A stretch of 51,923 nt of DNA, from positions 1 to 51,923 of the forward strand of contig JALKBU010000279.1 in assembly GCA_023091735.1 (NCBI GenBank), given 5' to 3'. The DNA is from Trichomonas tenax (taxonomy: Eukaryota > Parabasalia > Trichomonadida > Trichomonadidae). The position numbers and the translations under genes are program-made. Of the stretch, positions 28,118 to 40,086 are shown in pieces (the stretch's first letter is position 1; each line of letters starts with the position of its first letter). The notes under the pieces were generated by a model. It was not told where the DNA came from and made no database searches. It saw only the letters and a program-made list of their open reading frames with translations.

Positions 28118-30940
28118 ATATTTGTTTCATAAATAATCGTCGTGACGGTTAGATTTAATTTCGAACTTAATCATATCTTTCTCTAAAAACAAACGTAAGC
28201 ATATAGTTTCAAAAGTGATATGATCTCTTTCAATTTGTTCCTTTCAAAAAAATAATCAAAATAAGGATGTATTTATATCCACCAATGTCTATGAATTCAA
28301 ATTTTGTGAAGCTCAATTCTCTCAAAAGTCTTATCCACAATCGCCAATCTTGGTTCCTTGAACTTTTCAAACGGCTTTCCATCAAATTCAATGTCAACAC
28401 AATTTATTTCTAGCAACTCATTGAATTGGAATCTATTATATATGTAGATTATGGTACAGCATTTGTAAATAAATTTAATGTTTGTCAAAACCGCTTTGTA
28501 AACAAATGGCACTAATCATGAAGGCCTTCTTTTTGCTATAAAAACTCCAACCTTTTCAATCGCTCACTAGCTTGATATATAAAGCAATTAATTCTTCACT
28601 TTCTATCCTACCAGAAACATGAAAAGCTTTACTTATTAGAAAATAATTTCATCGAAAGATTTCATACCTTCATTATTTCGAGTTTGAAACTCATTCCTAT
28701 CGGCAGTAATGTCTCGGCTTCTTAACTAATTTATCAATAATGCAAAAATTGTAGAAATTGAATAATATCATTCTAACATGATAATTTAACGATTTTATTT
28801 CTTAAAAATTGAAATATTAATTTTTTATAATCTATAGAATTGTATGAAAAGTCTCCCCTAATCCAGTTTGAAAAATTCAATGGATCAAGATTTTCAATTT
28901 TGAATTCCTCAACGTTAATAAATGACAAAATCGCTATAAAACTCATAAAATCTATTTCATTGGGAATTATCAATTCTATTTTTGCTCTTTTCAGCATCAA
29001 AAATGTTTTTTGTCACAAATCTGGAAAACTACAGAAATTTTATTAATAATTTTAGTTTTTTTACATTATTTTGTTTTAAATTACAAAGTTTTGAAAAATT
29101 ACAATAGTTATTCAAATTAAAATCTTAACTCATTTTATTTTTCTGAATATTTCTGAATACGATAATTTATTCATTCATCACGTACTGGACCTTATACACC
29201 ATTGTAGAGATTTCAGACATGAAAGTGTGTTCTGATGTTTAGCCGCTCGATACATCATGATAAATTCTTGATGATGATTATCTACTCCCCCTATTGGTGA
29301 CGCTATTAAGTTTTATGCAATAAATTAAACTGTCAAAAATTACTTTTTGAAATATAATGTTGTTATAACGTAAAATGTGGCAGTTGGAGTGAACCACCAT
29401 AAATATACATTTCACTCCAGTATGCTATGAAATAATCTTCGCTTAAATCGAATTCTTAATCGATATTTTCTAAGTTCATCAACAAAAAAGACACGAATTT
29501 ATCTTTAGTATCTTAAGAATCGCTTAACTATATAATTGGTATACTCTTTTTATATCGCTTTTAGCATTATTTTTTATTTTGATATGTCTGCATTTTCTCT
29601 TTCTCCGATACAATCGATTTGGAAGAAAAAATTATATACAGAAGACACATAATACATTAATGATTTCCCAAATTGATGAATCCAGTTATCGAAATAAAGA
29701 CATTTTCAATATTAGCGTATCTTAATTTTCGGACCTTGAACACCATGACACAGACGATTCCATCATCTCTTGCATGGTAAATCAGCATAGGTTACCTATT
29801 TATTACGAAAAAATCTCATCAACCTTTTTCATAGTGTAACAACGAACCATAATACTGCAACCTACATCGCACGCAATATTTTACAGTCAAATATTATTGG
29901 CATCGAGATCTTTGGTAAAATTCAATTTGATTCAACATTTACAATTGAAATTAAAGTGTGTGTAAAACGAGGCTAGCATACCGTTTGTGTATACCATTAA
30001 TATCAAGAGTATTTAAAAGCTCAACTTGATCTTTAAAACTTATTCAATATATTTGTTGGATTAAATCAATATTTAATATGCATGCTACAAATATTGGACA
30101 CAAGTAACTACTTAATGGTAGAATGCGCTTGAAATTATACAAACCTTCTCCGAGTTGTTTATCAAACAAGAAAGAAATTAAGATTAATCTGCAACTCTTC
30201 TATTTTTACCCACTGATCCTTATCCAAAAGTGATATCCATTACAATTCCTCCATATTATGAAATAAGGAGGATATTTTTGATAAATAATAGAGATCTATG
30301 AATGAAACAACAAATCCATATCTCATTGTGCATGGCTAATTCAAGCACATAACCTGGATGCTATTTGGCATGATAATCAATCCTCTAATTTGATATAATG
30401 AAATGATGATGAAACAGTTGACAAGTAAACAATACAAGCGATAGGCTATATGATTGGTGGATTTTAATATTTCAAGATGGTTAAATCATCACTGGATAGA
30501 GCTCTGCCTATTTTCATTCGATAGAACAGAATGTAGGGAAATAAACACAATAGTAAATAAGGCATTTCCCCTTGATTTTTTTTTTTTTTTTTTTTGAAAA
30601 TTGAGTCTGTGTTTCGATTTTACAAAATAACTTAATCGATAGATATCAGACATCTAGGGGATTTGAAATATCGAAAATTGCGATCAAATAATTTTCCTTA
30701 TAAAAATTTTACTATTCTGCGTAATTTCGGTTTGCTATATGTTTGGTATTGATTTTTTTTATAAAATTTAAGCTAATTAATCGAATTTTGCTATTCAAAA
30801 ACGAGTCATGGAAAATTCAAAATTTTGTTATTTCCATAATGAGCGATATCAACACTAGTGAATATTTTTGGCCTCAAATTGATAACATACAATAAACACA
30901 CAGAGCATGCTGTGTTTAAAGTTTTGTGGAATTATGACAA
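28118..30940. other. Long non-coding stretch with possible gene remnants
   Basis: Two minus-strand open frames (28297-28512 and 28773-29000) have protein-like pieces such as CVDIEFDGKPFEKFKEPRL and NSIDYKKLIFQFLRNK. They may be decayed parts of one gene but I recognise no family. From 29000 to 30940 I see only AT-rich DNA, with a run of 20 T at 30576-30595. Confidence 0.3.
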
Positions 30941-30942
30941 TG

Positions 30943-30951
30943 TCACTTTTT
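30943..30951 (+). promoter_or_regulatory. Initiator-like TCACTTTTT upstream of BspA-like gene
   Basis: TCACTT fits the trichomonad initiator consensus (TCA+1Y then T/A). Its A lies about 14 bases before the ATG at 30959, in the short 5' UTR range known for these organisms. The same TGTCACTTTTTAA string lies before the second BspA-like gene at 34309. Confidence 0.55.
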
Positions 30952-30958
30952 AATTTTT

Positions 30959-32662
30959 ATGCTTTCATTTTTCTTTTCATTTTCTGTTTCGACAAAAGCT
31001 ATAATCAATCAACAGACGTATTCAGGTAACGGTTGGGCAGATTTAGTCGCAAATTCTCAAGTCATTCCTTCAATGATGATATCAATTAATATAAAAGAAG
31101 GACCTTTTGATATAAATGAGTTCAAAATCAATGATTATCCTGCTCTTACGACATTGGAGATATGCAAAACATGTTTTAATGGTGTTTTGCCAATAGAAAG
31201 TTTTATTGCTGATAATCCATCGCTTTCAACACTAATTGCTGATGGTGCTACATCCATTGCTGATGATTGCCTCAGTATGCTTCCTCATTTGACATCAGTT
31301 TCATTTCAAAATTGCAAATCAATTGGAAATTCTGCTCTTCCACGATCTTTAACAACTATTGACTTCTCAAGCGTTGAAACAATAGGTTTGAACAATTTTA
31401 ATGGGAGTAGCATCAAAGAATGCAATTTTCCAAAGCTTATTTCGATTCCAGAAAATTGTTTCGTTGATTGCAAACAATTAACATCATTTAAAGCGCCTTT
31501 AGTTAAAAGTATCCCTGATAATTGCTTCACAGGATGCAATTCGCTTTCAACTATTGACATTTCTTCTGTAGAAACCATTGGAAACTTTGCATTCCAAAAT
31601 CTTCCTGAATTGAAAAATCTTGTTTTGCAAAATTGCAAATTTGTTGGAAATTCTGCATTTTTAGAATCATCAATCGAAATTATCGACTTACCTAATTGCA
31701 TTTCTATTGGTTCTCAAGCATTTCAAGGATGTTCAAAGTTGCAAACAATCAATCTTAATAAAATCGAAACTCTTTCAGGTGATTCCAATTTTATGGGTTG
31801 CACAGCTCTTAAATCAATTGATTTATCGAATGTTGTCTCTCTTCCTTCTTCTTTATTTTCAGACTGCACTAAGCTTGAAACAATAAACTTACTAAAGGTC
31901 GAAAATCTAAATGGTGAATCAATTTTCAATGGATGTTCTTCTTTAATTAAAATTAATCTTTCATTGATCAAAGAAATTAAAGAATCAATGTGCAAAGGCT
32001 GCACAAATCTTGAAACAGTTATATTATCCAATGTTGTTAATATCACTGGAGATAATCATTTCAGTGGCTGTTGGTCATTGAAAGAACTAAATCTGTCAAT
32101 GTTAGAGAATGTTCCAGAAAACAGTTCGAATATTTTCAAGAGCTGTAATTCACTAAAATTAATCTCATTTGGTTCAATTCCTCCACAAAGGTTCAATGAC
32201 AAAATTTTCGCAGGATTTAATCAACTCAAAATCACAATTGCTTCGAGTTGGATTGATTATTATTCTCAGACAACAATGAGAGCAGACGATAGACATTTGA
32301 TATGGTGCGGATATGACACAGGTTATGTTTTACCTTTACCATCACCTGTTCCTACTCCTGAACTTACACGTTCTCCTTCTCCACTACCAACAATGTCCCC
32401 TCAACCAACAATGTCCCCTCAACCAACAATGTCCCCTCAACCAACAATGTCCCCTCAACCAACAGAAAATCATGCAGTCGAAGAAAGAAAACCTAATAAG
32501 AAACTCATAATTTATTTAATTGCTGGCGGTGGTGGATTTTTATTTATTTTAATGATTGGAATTATTATTTGTTGCATTGTCAATCAGAAATCAAAGAACG
32601 GAGACAATGAAACAACGACAACAACAATGAATGATAAATTAATCGATGGTCCAATTCTGTAA
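30959..32662 (+). CDS. BspA-like leucine-rich repeat surface protein (567 aa)
   Basis: Intact. An N-terminal signal peptide (MLSFFFSFSVSTKA) precedes about 15 repeats of the BspA/LRR_5 type (for example SIPENCFVDCKQLTSFKAPLV, residues about 60-430). A Pro/Thr/Ser-rich stalk follows with four exact PTMSPQ repeats (about 477-500). A membrane helix (about 515-537) and a short polar cytosolic tail end the protein. The pattern matches the large BspA family of trichomonad surface proteins, thought to be exposed and linked to adherence. The stalk repeat is an 18-bp tandem (32387-32458), so its length may vary between strains. A TCACTT initiator lies just upstream. All parts needed for surface display are present. 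Confidence 0.85.
   Translation: MLSFFFSFSVSTKAIINQQTYSGNGWADLVANSQVIPSMMISINIKEGPFDINEFKINDYPALTTLEICKTCFNGVLPIESFIADNPSLSTLIADGATSIADDCLSMLPHLTSVSFQNCKSIGNSALPRSLTTIDFSSVETIGLNNFNGSSIKECNFPKLISIPENCFVDCKQLTSFKAPLVKSIPDNCFTGCNSLSTIDISSVETIGNFAFQNLPELKNLVLQNCKFVGNSAFLESSIEIIDLPNCISIGSQAFQGCSKLQTINLNKIETLSGDSNFMGCTALKSIDLSNVVSLPSSLFSDCTKLETINLLKVENLNGESIFNGCSSLIKINLSLIKEIKESMCKGCTNLETVILSNVVNITGDNHFSGCWSLKELNLSMLENVPENSSNIFKSCNSLKLISFGSIPPQRFNDKIFAGFNQLKITIASSWIDYYSQTTMRADDRHLIWCGYDTGYVLPLPSPVPTPELTRSPSPLPTMSPQPTMSPQPTMSPQPTMSPQPTENHAVEERKPNKKLIIYLIAGGGGFLFILMIGIIICCIVNQKSKNGDNETTTTTMNDKLIDGPIL
32387..32458 (+). repeat. Four exact 18-bp tandem repeats (PTMSPQ stalk)
   Basis: The unit CCAACAATGTCCCCTCAA occurs four times without mismatch, in frame, in the stalk of the BspA-like gene. 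Exact identity suggests recent slippage. Confidence 0.85.
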
Positions 32663-32777
32663 ACCTTATTTTTTTAATCACATAAAAATATAAAGGCATT
32701 TATATGATAATTATCAATTCAAAAATTTAATCTTGAATCATTTTATGAATTAAGATTTCGAATTCTGATTTGCTCTA

Positions 32778-33833
32778 ATGAATGTCTCAAATTATAGATA
32801 TAGAAACTATTCACTCAAGGATACATGCCCAGAAGGAACATATTTTGTTGGTTCTTCTTGTTTGCCTTGCCAAACGGCCTTTTGCAAAACATATTTTGAT
32901 GCAGATTCATGTGTTTCTTGCAAATCTCCAAATAGAATTTATAACAACAAATGTTTTTTAATTTGCGCATCAGGGACATATGAGGTAACTATCGTAGGTT
33001 CACCAGGTTGTAAAGATTGTCAATAAGGATGCAAAACATGCACTGGTTCCTCAGCCTGCAGTGTTTGTGAGTCAGGATTCAAACTATATAATTCAAAGTG
33101 TTATGTTCGCTGCCCTTCTGGAACATATACATCTGACAACACATGCTCTCAGTGTCCTTCAAATTGTGATTCATGCACAAGTTCCTCAACCTGCAGTGTT
33201 TGTTCATCAGGATACAAACTATATAATTCAAAGTGCTATTCAAGTTGTCCATCTGGGACTTATCAATCTGGTAACGAGTGCTACAAATGCAGCATTCAAA
33301 ACTGTGAACAATGTTCAAGTAGTACTGATTGCATATCTTGTTCATCACCATACAAACTCTACAATTCTCAGTGTCATAGTTCTTGCCCTGATGGAACTTA
33401 TCAAAATGGAAACGAATGCAGCAGTTGCGATGTACAAAACTGTGCAAGTTGTTCAAGTGGAACGAAATGTAATGCTTGCATATCTGGTTTTAAATTATAT
33501 TATGGAAGATGTTTCGAAACATGTCCTGATGGCACATATCAGTCAGGAATTAATTGCTATGATTGTAATCTTGAAAACTGTGCAAAATGCTCAAGTTTTG
33601 ACGTATGCAACAGTTGCGTTCAAAATTATAAAGTGTTTAATTCATCGTGTCACAATTAATGTCCGGATATAACTTATACTGATTTATCTATGAAGTTTTG
33701 TTACAAATGTATCGATAATTGCAAAGATTGTAATAGTTTTAATATGTGCATCGAATGTGATCCAAAATATCGATCTCGAAACTCAAAATGCCAACCGATG
33801 TTTAATAGCAAAATTTTCGAAAAAAAGAATTGA
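32778..33833 (+). pseudogene. Cys-rich repeat surface protein with two in-frame TAA codons
   Basis: A single reading frame runs from the ATG at 32778 to a TAA near 33831, broken only by in-frame TAA at 33024-33026 and 33658-33660. The protein is a series of furin/VSP-like repeats with the pattern CPSGTY-x5-C-x2-C, NC-x2-C and a following GYKLYNSKC. About six units are visible, with many CxxC pairs. Such repeats occur in variable or receptor-like surface proteins of protists. The first TAA replaces what was probably CAA (Gln) before GCKTC. No membrane anchor follows the last unit, and no clear signal peptide precedes the first, so the gene seems eroded at both ends. Confidence 0.65.
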
Positions 33834-34308
33834 TGGAAAGTTTCATTTTCTTCTCAACTCTATTATGGAAATTTGTTTCTATCGTGGTATCAAAATTAGT
33901 ATTGCAATGTTTAGAAATGACTTTTGATAGAAGCGAAACCTTCAAATGATATTTCAAACATGACAATTTTAAAATGATAATGGTGGAAGTGCAAAATTAG
34001 TGTAGAGAAATTTACAAAATTCCCCTCAAAAATCTTTCGCGATGCTACACTTATACTTGCTGAGACAAATTCCTCACCTGTAGCAGTTTTCTTTCTGCAA
34101 CTTTAATATAATTACATAGAATTCCTTGTCAACTCCTGCAATATTGGCTAAGGTTTTCTATTAGTGAAATGTGTTTCTATAAAACAAAATCCAAATAAGC
34201 AAACTTTTCTTGGTATATACTAGGGAAAGATATACCTATTTCATCAGTCAAATTTGGATCAAAACAGATATCAGTGTTTTTGTAAACATGAAAATAAATT
34301 GGATCGGT
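33834..34308. other. Intergenic DNA of surface-protein cluster
   Basis: AT-rich with no repeat or RNA-gene features recognised. It holds the 5' flank of the second BspA-like gene. Confidence 0.35.
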
Positions 34309-34309
34309 G

Positions 34310-34318
34310 TCACTTTTT
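34310..34318 (+). promoter_or_regulatory. Initiator-like TCACTTTTT upstream of second BspA-like gene
   Basis: The 13-base context TGTCACTTTTTAA equals that before the intact BspA-like gene at 30942. Here no in-frame ATG follows at the expected distance. Confidence 0.4.
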
Positions 34319-34389
34319 AATATTTTGTCATCCAAATCACGAAATCATTTCAATAATGACGTAGATTTGAAATTAGGTCCTTCAATTAA

Positions 34390-35970
34390 CATCTATTGAT
34401 TCTTCTTTTTGTTGAATTCTGCAAATCTTCTGATCATTTTCTTGTTGAGGATGATGGAAAATTATTAAAATACGTTTATTCTTTGGAATCAAATATATTT
34501 GTTGTCCCACAACTTATAGAAATTATCTATGGAAATAACATTTCTGACTACTGCTTTTGTAGTCAGAGAGCAAAAGATCAACTCTCAATTTTAAAATTTG
34601 AAGAAAATTCGCGCCTTCAACAGATACAAGATTTCGCTTTTGCAGAATGTTCCAAATTAGTATGTATCAATTTTTCAACATGCCAAAAGTTAATTACGAT
34701 TGGCATTGCTTCATTTGCAACACAATCTAATTATAGTACAGGAGCAATATATATTCCGTCATCAGTAAAATTTATTGGTGATTATTGTTTCGTTATGTTT
34801 GTAAATAGTTTTATAATTCCATATGATTCATGTCTTGAATCAATAGGTCATATGTCAATTGTACCTTCTGATTACAAATTATTTATTCCAAAGAATTTCA
34901 CATTTGAAGCTAAAGCATTTCAAGAATCCATTTTTGATGGATTCACATGTGGTCCGCATTTTTTCAATTTTAGTTTTCATCCGGAATCAAAATATTATAC
35001 TGATGGTTCATGCGTTTATGATAAATCAAACACCACAGTTTATTATTCAATGGGAGTTTCCGATTTATCTAATATTCCCAGCACAGTAACAACAATTGCA
35101 AGTCGGGCATTCCACAATTTGTGTATTAACAACTTGATCCTTCCAAAACAAATAAAATATCTCAAACCGTATGCGTTCGCTGAAAGTTTTATTCAATCTT
35201 TACAATTATCCAACAATATAAAAGAAATACCAGAATACTGTTTCTACTTTAATAGGGGATGTAAAACGTTGGTACTACCAGAATCGATTGAATTAATTCA
35301 TGATTATGCTTTTCGTGGATGTGAATTCATGAATTGTATATTATTAAGTGAAAACATCACCATTATGAATTTTTCATATGATCGATCTATTTCAATTTTT
35401 AATGAGGAAATTGCTTCAGATACTGTTAGTATGTTCTCCTTTTATAAAGGGTTGAAAATGAATATTAATAGAACTGAAATAACTGATTTTATCAAAGGTT
35501 ATCGTGAATCAATATTTATCCCCAAAACAGTGACAAAAATTAATTCTGAATCGATGAAAAACTTTAACGGCTCTTATATATTCTGTGAAGAAGGTTGTGA
35601 ATTAAAAGTAATTGATGATTATGCATTCGATTCATGTATTAATCTCAAAAATATCCCGAATTCTTCACAATTAGAAAAGATTGGAAAATATTCATTTCGA
35701 TCATGTCCAGAACTTAGATCGATTTATCTTCCTTTATCTTTGAATTATTTATCAATCAATTCATTTTATAATTGCTCAATCATTTGTTGTCGCTTCGAAA
35801 ACAAAACAATTTCATTTCGAGAAACACTAATCATGAATGGAATACCTGAATCATCATTCGATGTTTGTAAAAATCAATGCCAACCATGTCGTCGAACAAT
35901 TGGTTTCATTCGATTTTTCTATTCTCGATTTCCATCCATTTGGACATTCACAAATGTATTTTTCAAATAA
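34390..35970 (+). pseudogene. Second BspA-like protein, no ATG at the 5' end
   Basis: The open frame of about 524 codons starts in a hydrophobic segment (LILLFVEFCKSSDHFLVEDDG) that looks like the second half of a signal peptide. No ATG lies in frame, a TAA lies at 34387, and the initiator-like site sits about 75 bp further upstream. The body has BspA/LRR_5 repeats (IGDYCFVMFVNSFIIP, IEYAF-type units, LEKIGKYSFRSCPELRSIYLP). The C-terminal part has a Cys-rich segment (VCKNQCQPCRRT) but then ends in a short hydrophobic tail that looks like an out-of-frame end. Alternatives are a non-ATG start or a spliced leader exon, but no canonical trichomonad intron signal is seen. Confidence 0.6.
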
Positions 35971-36075
35971 AAGCAAATGTACCTCGGAAAAAGGAACTAA
36001 ATTTATCGTGCCAAATTAAGCATGCAAGTTTGCTAGGCCATGGTAATTCTTACTGTGTATTTCCGAGACTTGGCT

Positions 36076-36111
36076 ACAGATGTTGGAAAATCCGGATTTT
36101 CCAACATCTGT
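36076..36111. repeat. Perfect 36-bp palindrome
   Basis: The arm ACAGATGTTGGAAAATCC (36076-36093) is followed directly by its exact reverse complement (36094-36111) with no spacer. It lies about 100 bp after the second BspA-like gene. A terminator-like or recombination role is possible. Confidence 0.8.
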
Positions 36112-38770
36112 CCAATTTAAAAATATATTTATAAAAGTTAATATTTTTTACATTTTCTCGAAAAAATCATTTTTCTGATAAAGTCTTTATACGGAAATTG
36201 TCCGACCAGATTGTTCGGCTATTTTATTTTCTCTCCATTAAGTGTCCGACCATGATGTTTTGAATATTATTTATGTCATTTTTGTGTTTTTTTTGATCTT
36301 TCAATAGAAAAATCTTGAAAATTTTGAAAAATAAATAATGCAAATCGATTTATTTTAGGCTTACAATGTGATGCTCCAAAATTTTCAAAGTCTCAATTTT
36401 TTCAATACATTTTTGGGTTATTCACCCAAAGTATTAAAGGGCTGCTTAAAATATGTCACTTTTAATTGACAATAATCTTTTTCGAACAATAATCGTAAAT
36501 AATCGTTCTTTTCCTTTCAATTCTATTTCGGAAAGTGACAATCCAAGCAACAAAAGTGACATTCCAAGCAACACTAGTTTCATTGCCGCACTTACTGAAA
36601 TTGTCAAATTCGAAGTGTTCATTGGGCTCAGTGCATCCAGGCACAGCAAGTGCTGCTAAATGCTATCTATTCATCTGAAAACATCGGCAAACTTACTCCA
36701 ATTTCATATAATTATTAAATTACAGAGTTGTGAAGCAAGAAAAACATCATCATTGCTCAAATGATCCATAATGTCTTTATCAAACAGTTCGGTTTTTGCA
36801 GTCCAAATTTTTCGCAATTCAGTATTACGCTTTTATGCATAATTATTCACTCTGCAATATACAGAGCAAGAAATCAATCACTTCTACGTCATGTTTTTGC
36901 ATAAAATTCAACATCAATTTATGACATCAGAATGCATTCGAATGACAAGCTCTTTTCAGTTTATCCATATACTCATCATCGAAAATGATATACAAACTAT
37001 GCAACAAATAACTTTCTTATTTCATTTAATATTTATCGAAAAATTCGAATTCATTTTACCACGACATCCTCATGGAATCGATGATTGGATCAAGTTAATG
37101 AGGAGAGAATATGCCATTTGGGGTCACTAAAAATGACAAAAATCAGTATTTTGTGGTTTTTATTTGCAAAAGTATGTTGTCTATGTGTATGAAGTATACA
37201 ACTATGTGCGGCATACGTATGCGCATATATTCATGGCGTAAAACACGGTCATTACAAAAACATGTGTAATGCAAAGAATATATTTTATGAAGATACAGGG
37301 GATTAAGAACTAGTTTGAGTGGTTTTGAATGGAACTAGATGTGTCTTTGTGTTTTATAATGTGTATGTCATTCAACTGCATATTTTTGAAATTGAATCTA
37401 TAAAGCGTTTCACAAAATATGCGTAAATTTAAATATAACTGTGTGCGATTGTTTTTCTATGTCTTGGCATCACTGATGTAAGTGTGTCATGCTGTGATAT
37501 TTGCTCTTTAAGAAGTTTTACTAGATTTCATACTCAAAGCGTTTTTCAATGATGCGTTCACTAAACGATATATTTTATAGGTGTGTAATACATTTGAGAA
37601 ACTACACATATGGCATAATATGTTTACAAGAGAGTTGCACTGTGTATTATATGTGTGTATATTGATTGTTATGCTTCTGTATCTAGTTCACCATCTCAAT
37701 TGCTTCCCGTATGTGAAGCACATCAACTCTCGGAAGTGCACAAAAAAGATGTATGCGGAGACTTTTAACAATGCAAGCGATATATACATCATACTCATAG
37801 TATTATCACACTGCGATTTCATGAAACATGAGAGATATTAAATAATTCAGATGTTTTTATATTTTTACACTCTTTAGTATATATCTGATTACACCATATC
37901 CTATGCATTTGTATTATGTATGTTTTATTGGTTGATATCTGTCGTTTGAGGAGTTAGTTTAGCTTGATGTGGTAAAAAGTGAAGCTTTTGAATATGTAAA
38001 CAAAATTATCTCCAATCTCATGCGTTGGTTATTGTGGAGAATTAATAATGTATAATATATATTTATATGTTTTTTGTATTTATCACACTGTGCAGTTATA
38101 ACTAGTTGCTTCAGTACAAAGTTCACTTGCTTGTTGTTCTGCAGTATAAATTGTAAATTATTTGTCGCATATAAAAAGCCAGTGAGCGCTTGAGACTATA
38201 CTATTTGTATCAAAGCACACATATAGTGTGTTTAATATATTGATCATGTTTTTCGGCAAATTGACCACGTCTCAAAAATTTGATATATTATTTAAGACGA
38301 AAATCTCCAATTTTCGGAATTTAATTGTTTCATATCGTATCATATTCATACATGTGTGCTTTCTTGTCTTTTAAGAATGTTTTTTAAAAAGATAATAATT
38401 TTGCCTAAAATTAGATTTTTATTCTTCAATCTACACATAATGATACTTCATACAGCGTCCTTCTCACTCAGAAGTGAATGCTACCCTCTTTTAGCATCTT
38501 GAAGCGCTTAAATGATGCCGATTTATAATATTAAAACGTTTTCAGAGCCAATTGGCTTTATTGCTTACGGCTAATCCTCTGCGACAAATGGCTGTCGCGT
38601 TTCTGCATTCAGAATACAAGCCGAAGCCATTTTTATATTCGATCGAACTCATTTCAAAATGAACTGTTTTTTTATCCTTATTACTTACAGGCAGTCAGCT
38701 GCTATGGCCAGCCGTAATGTTTCTACCTTTATTTTACCAATAAACATATTAAAATTTTGATATTATTAAA

Positions 38771-38862
38771 TATTTCCAGAATTGCTCAATTTCTGGTTGA
38801 TTCTCTCCAGAGCATCACTTATATTGAGGAAACCAACCAGAAATTGAGCATTCTTGGAAATA
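38771..38862. repeat. Inverted repeat, 29-bp arms
   Basis: TATTTCCAGAATTGCTCAAT at 38771 begins an arm matched as reverse complement at 38834-38862 with two or three mismatches. The spacer is 34 bases. Likely a small foldback element. Confidence 0.6.
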
Positions 38863-39757
38863 GTTAATACCCAGATTTGCCATACTGTTACCAACGATAG
38901 GAAAGAAGGGGGAGTCACGACGATAGACATCACTTTTCGGCGAACAATTATTTGCTTGCGGCTAAATCGCCACTGCCGTCTACAGAACTTGAATTTTTGA
39001 AGTAGGATTTTAGACTATAATACACCCTTGACCTTGTGTCACCCTTAAACTCGCTCCTTTTTCCCAAATTCCAAAATTTTGGATATTTGTCAACAATTAT
39101 TCGCCTTTTTACAGGATATGAAGCATCAATTCGTGCTTCAGATTGACAAATACCTTCCTTGGGGCATTTTCATGTGCTAACACTTTATCACCAAATCATC
39201 TCCAAGATTTACCCTTTTTTGAGCAATTTTTGGTTTTTTATATCCTCTATGCTGTTTTTTTTGCTTAATTTTTCATGCATCTTAGTTTTATATTGCGAGA
39301 GCTATTTGATTTTTCGCCATTTTACTTTCATTCATGATGTTTAAGCCGGAGATGGCACTCTTCTTTGATCTTTCAGAAAAATAAAAACTTTCTTTAAGCA
39401 ATTTCCGTTTTGAAATTTTTTTATCTGTTAAAATATGTGAATTTGTATAGAAAAACCGTAGCATTATAATTACATATACACGTACTGCTATATACTCCAA
39501 GCTTTCCCATCAAAAATAAATTTTTATTTCAATCACAATATTTAGCGCGAAAAATTGCTTCAACTTCGTTGAAATGTACAGTAAATCATTTGTATGAAAC
39601 TGTTGAGATAATTGGCAAACAAAAATGAGCCTAATTAGTTAAATCGAACAAAAAAATAACATTTTTATTTGATATTGGCTTAAAAGTATCATAAAAGGGT
39701 AAACAATAGTATGTTTTGGGAATGGGTAAAATTGTGGGTGTTTGGATAAACAGTTAT

Positions 39758-39801
39758 ACACCCTCAAAATTGAATGGTGTCTGGAGGTTTGGCCAGACAC
39801 C
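39758..39801 (+). other. Two competing hairpins around CTCAAAATTGAATGGT
   Basis: ACACC (39758-39762) can pair with GGTGT (39776-39780). The same GGTGTCTGG (39776-39784) pairs perfectly with CCAGACACC (39793-39801). The two folds are mutually exclusive. The 16-mer at 39763-39778 recurs at 51289-51304. Confidence 0.55.
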
Positions 39802-40086
39802 CACAAAAAAGTAATGTTGCATGATATGCATGCTTATATAAAATAAAGATTTTATCTGAAAGATAAAAGACTTTTGCAATAAATATTTTAATTTTTAAAC
39901 AGTCACAACATAATAGACAATCCCACGGCCTTTTTGATATAAGGTTCCTATTTCCAGAACATGTTTAAAATGAAGGTTTTCTGGCAATAAGTGGGTTTGG
40001 TCCTCGAAATTATATAAGAATAATCAATTTGTTTAGTTGCAATATAATTTTGTCGTTTTTTTGTCAGTTTTTATTAAAATTGCCAA

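Larger units (their letters stand above)
36112..40086. other. Long non-coding stretch with foldback repeats
   Basis: No intact gene. A short fragment ending FILPRHPHGIDDWIKLM (frame 36891-37130) has a protein-like ending but no recognised family. Between about 37150 and 38230 the sequence is rich in TGTG/ATAT words with few CG. An inverted repeat lies at 38771-38862 and a hairpin pair at 39758-39801. Confidence 0.35.

Noticed and set aside
30576..30595. Run of 20 T as a poly(A)-type retroposon tail
   Set aside because: No target duplication or adjacent reverse-strand gene copy was found; simple homopolymer expansion is enough.
32387..32458. CRISPR-like array
   Set aside because: The repeats are contiguous without spacers and lie in a coding stalk; no cas genes.
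32313..32510. Plus-strand frame with QQCPLN repeats
   Set aside because: It is an alternative frame of the PTMSPQ stalk repeat.
792..33660. Reassigned stop codons (TAA/TAG read as Gln)
   Set aside because: Intact genes use TAA as terminators normally, and broken genes also carry frameshifts, so pseudogenes explain the stops better.
36446..36660. Overlapping frames on both strands with an ATGTCACTTTTAATT start
   Set aside because: No recognisable protein features; the TCACTTTT string alone is not enough to call a gene.
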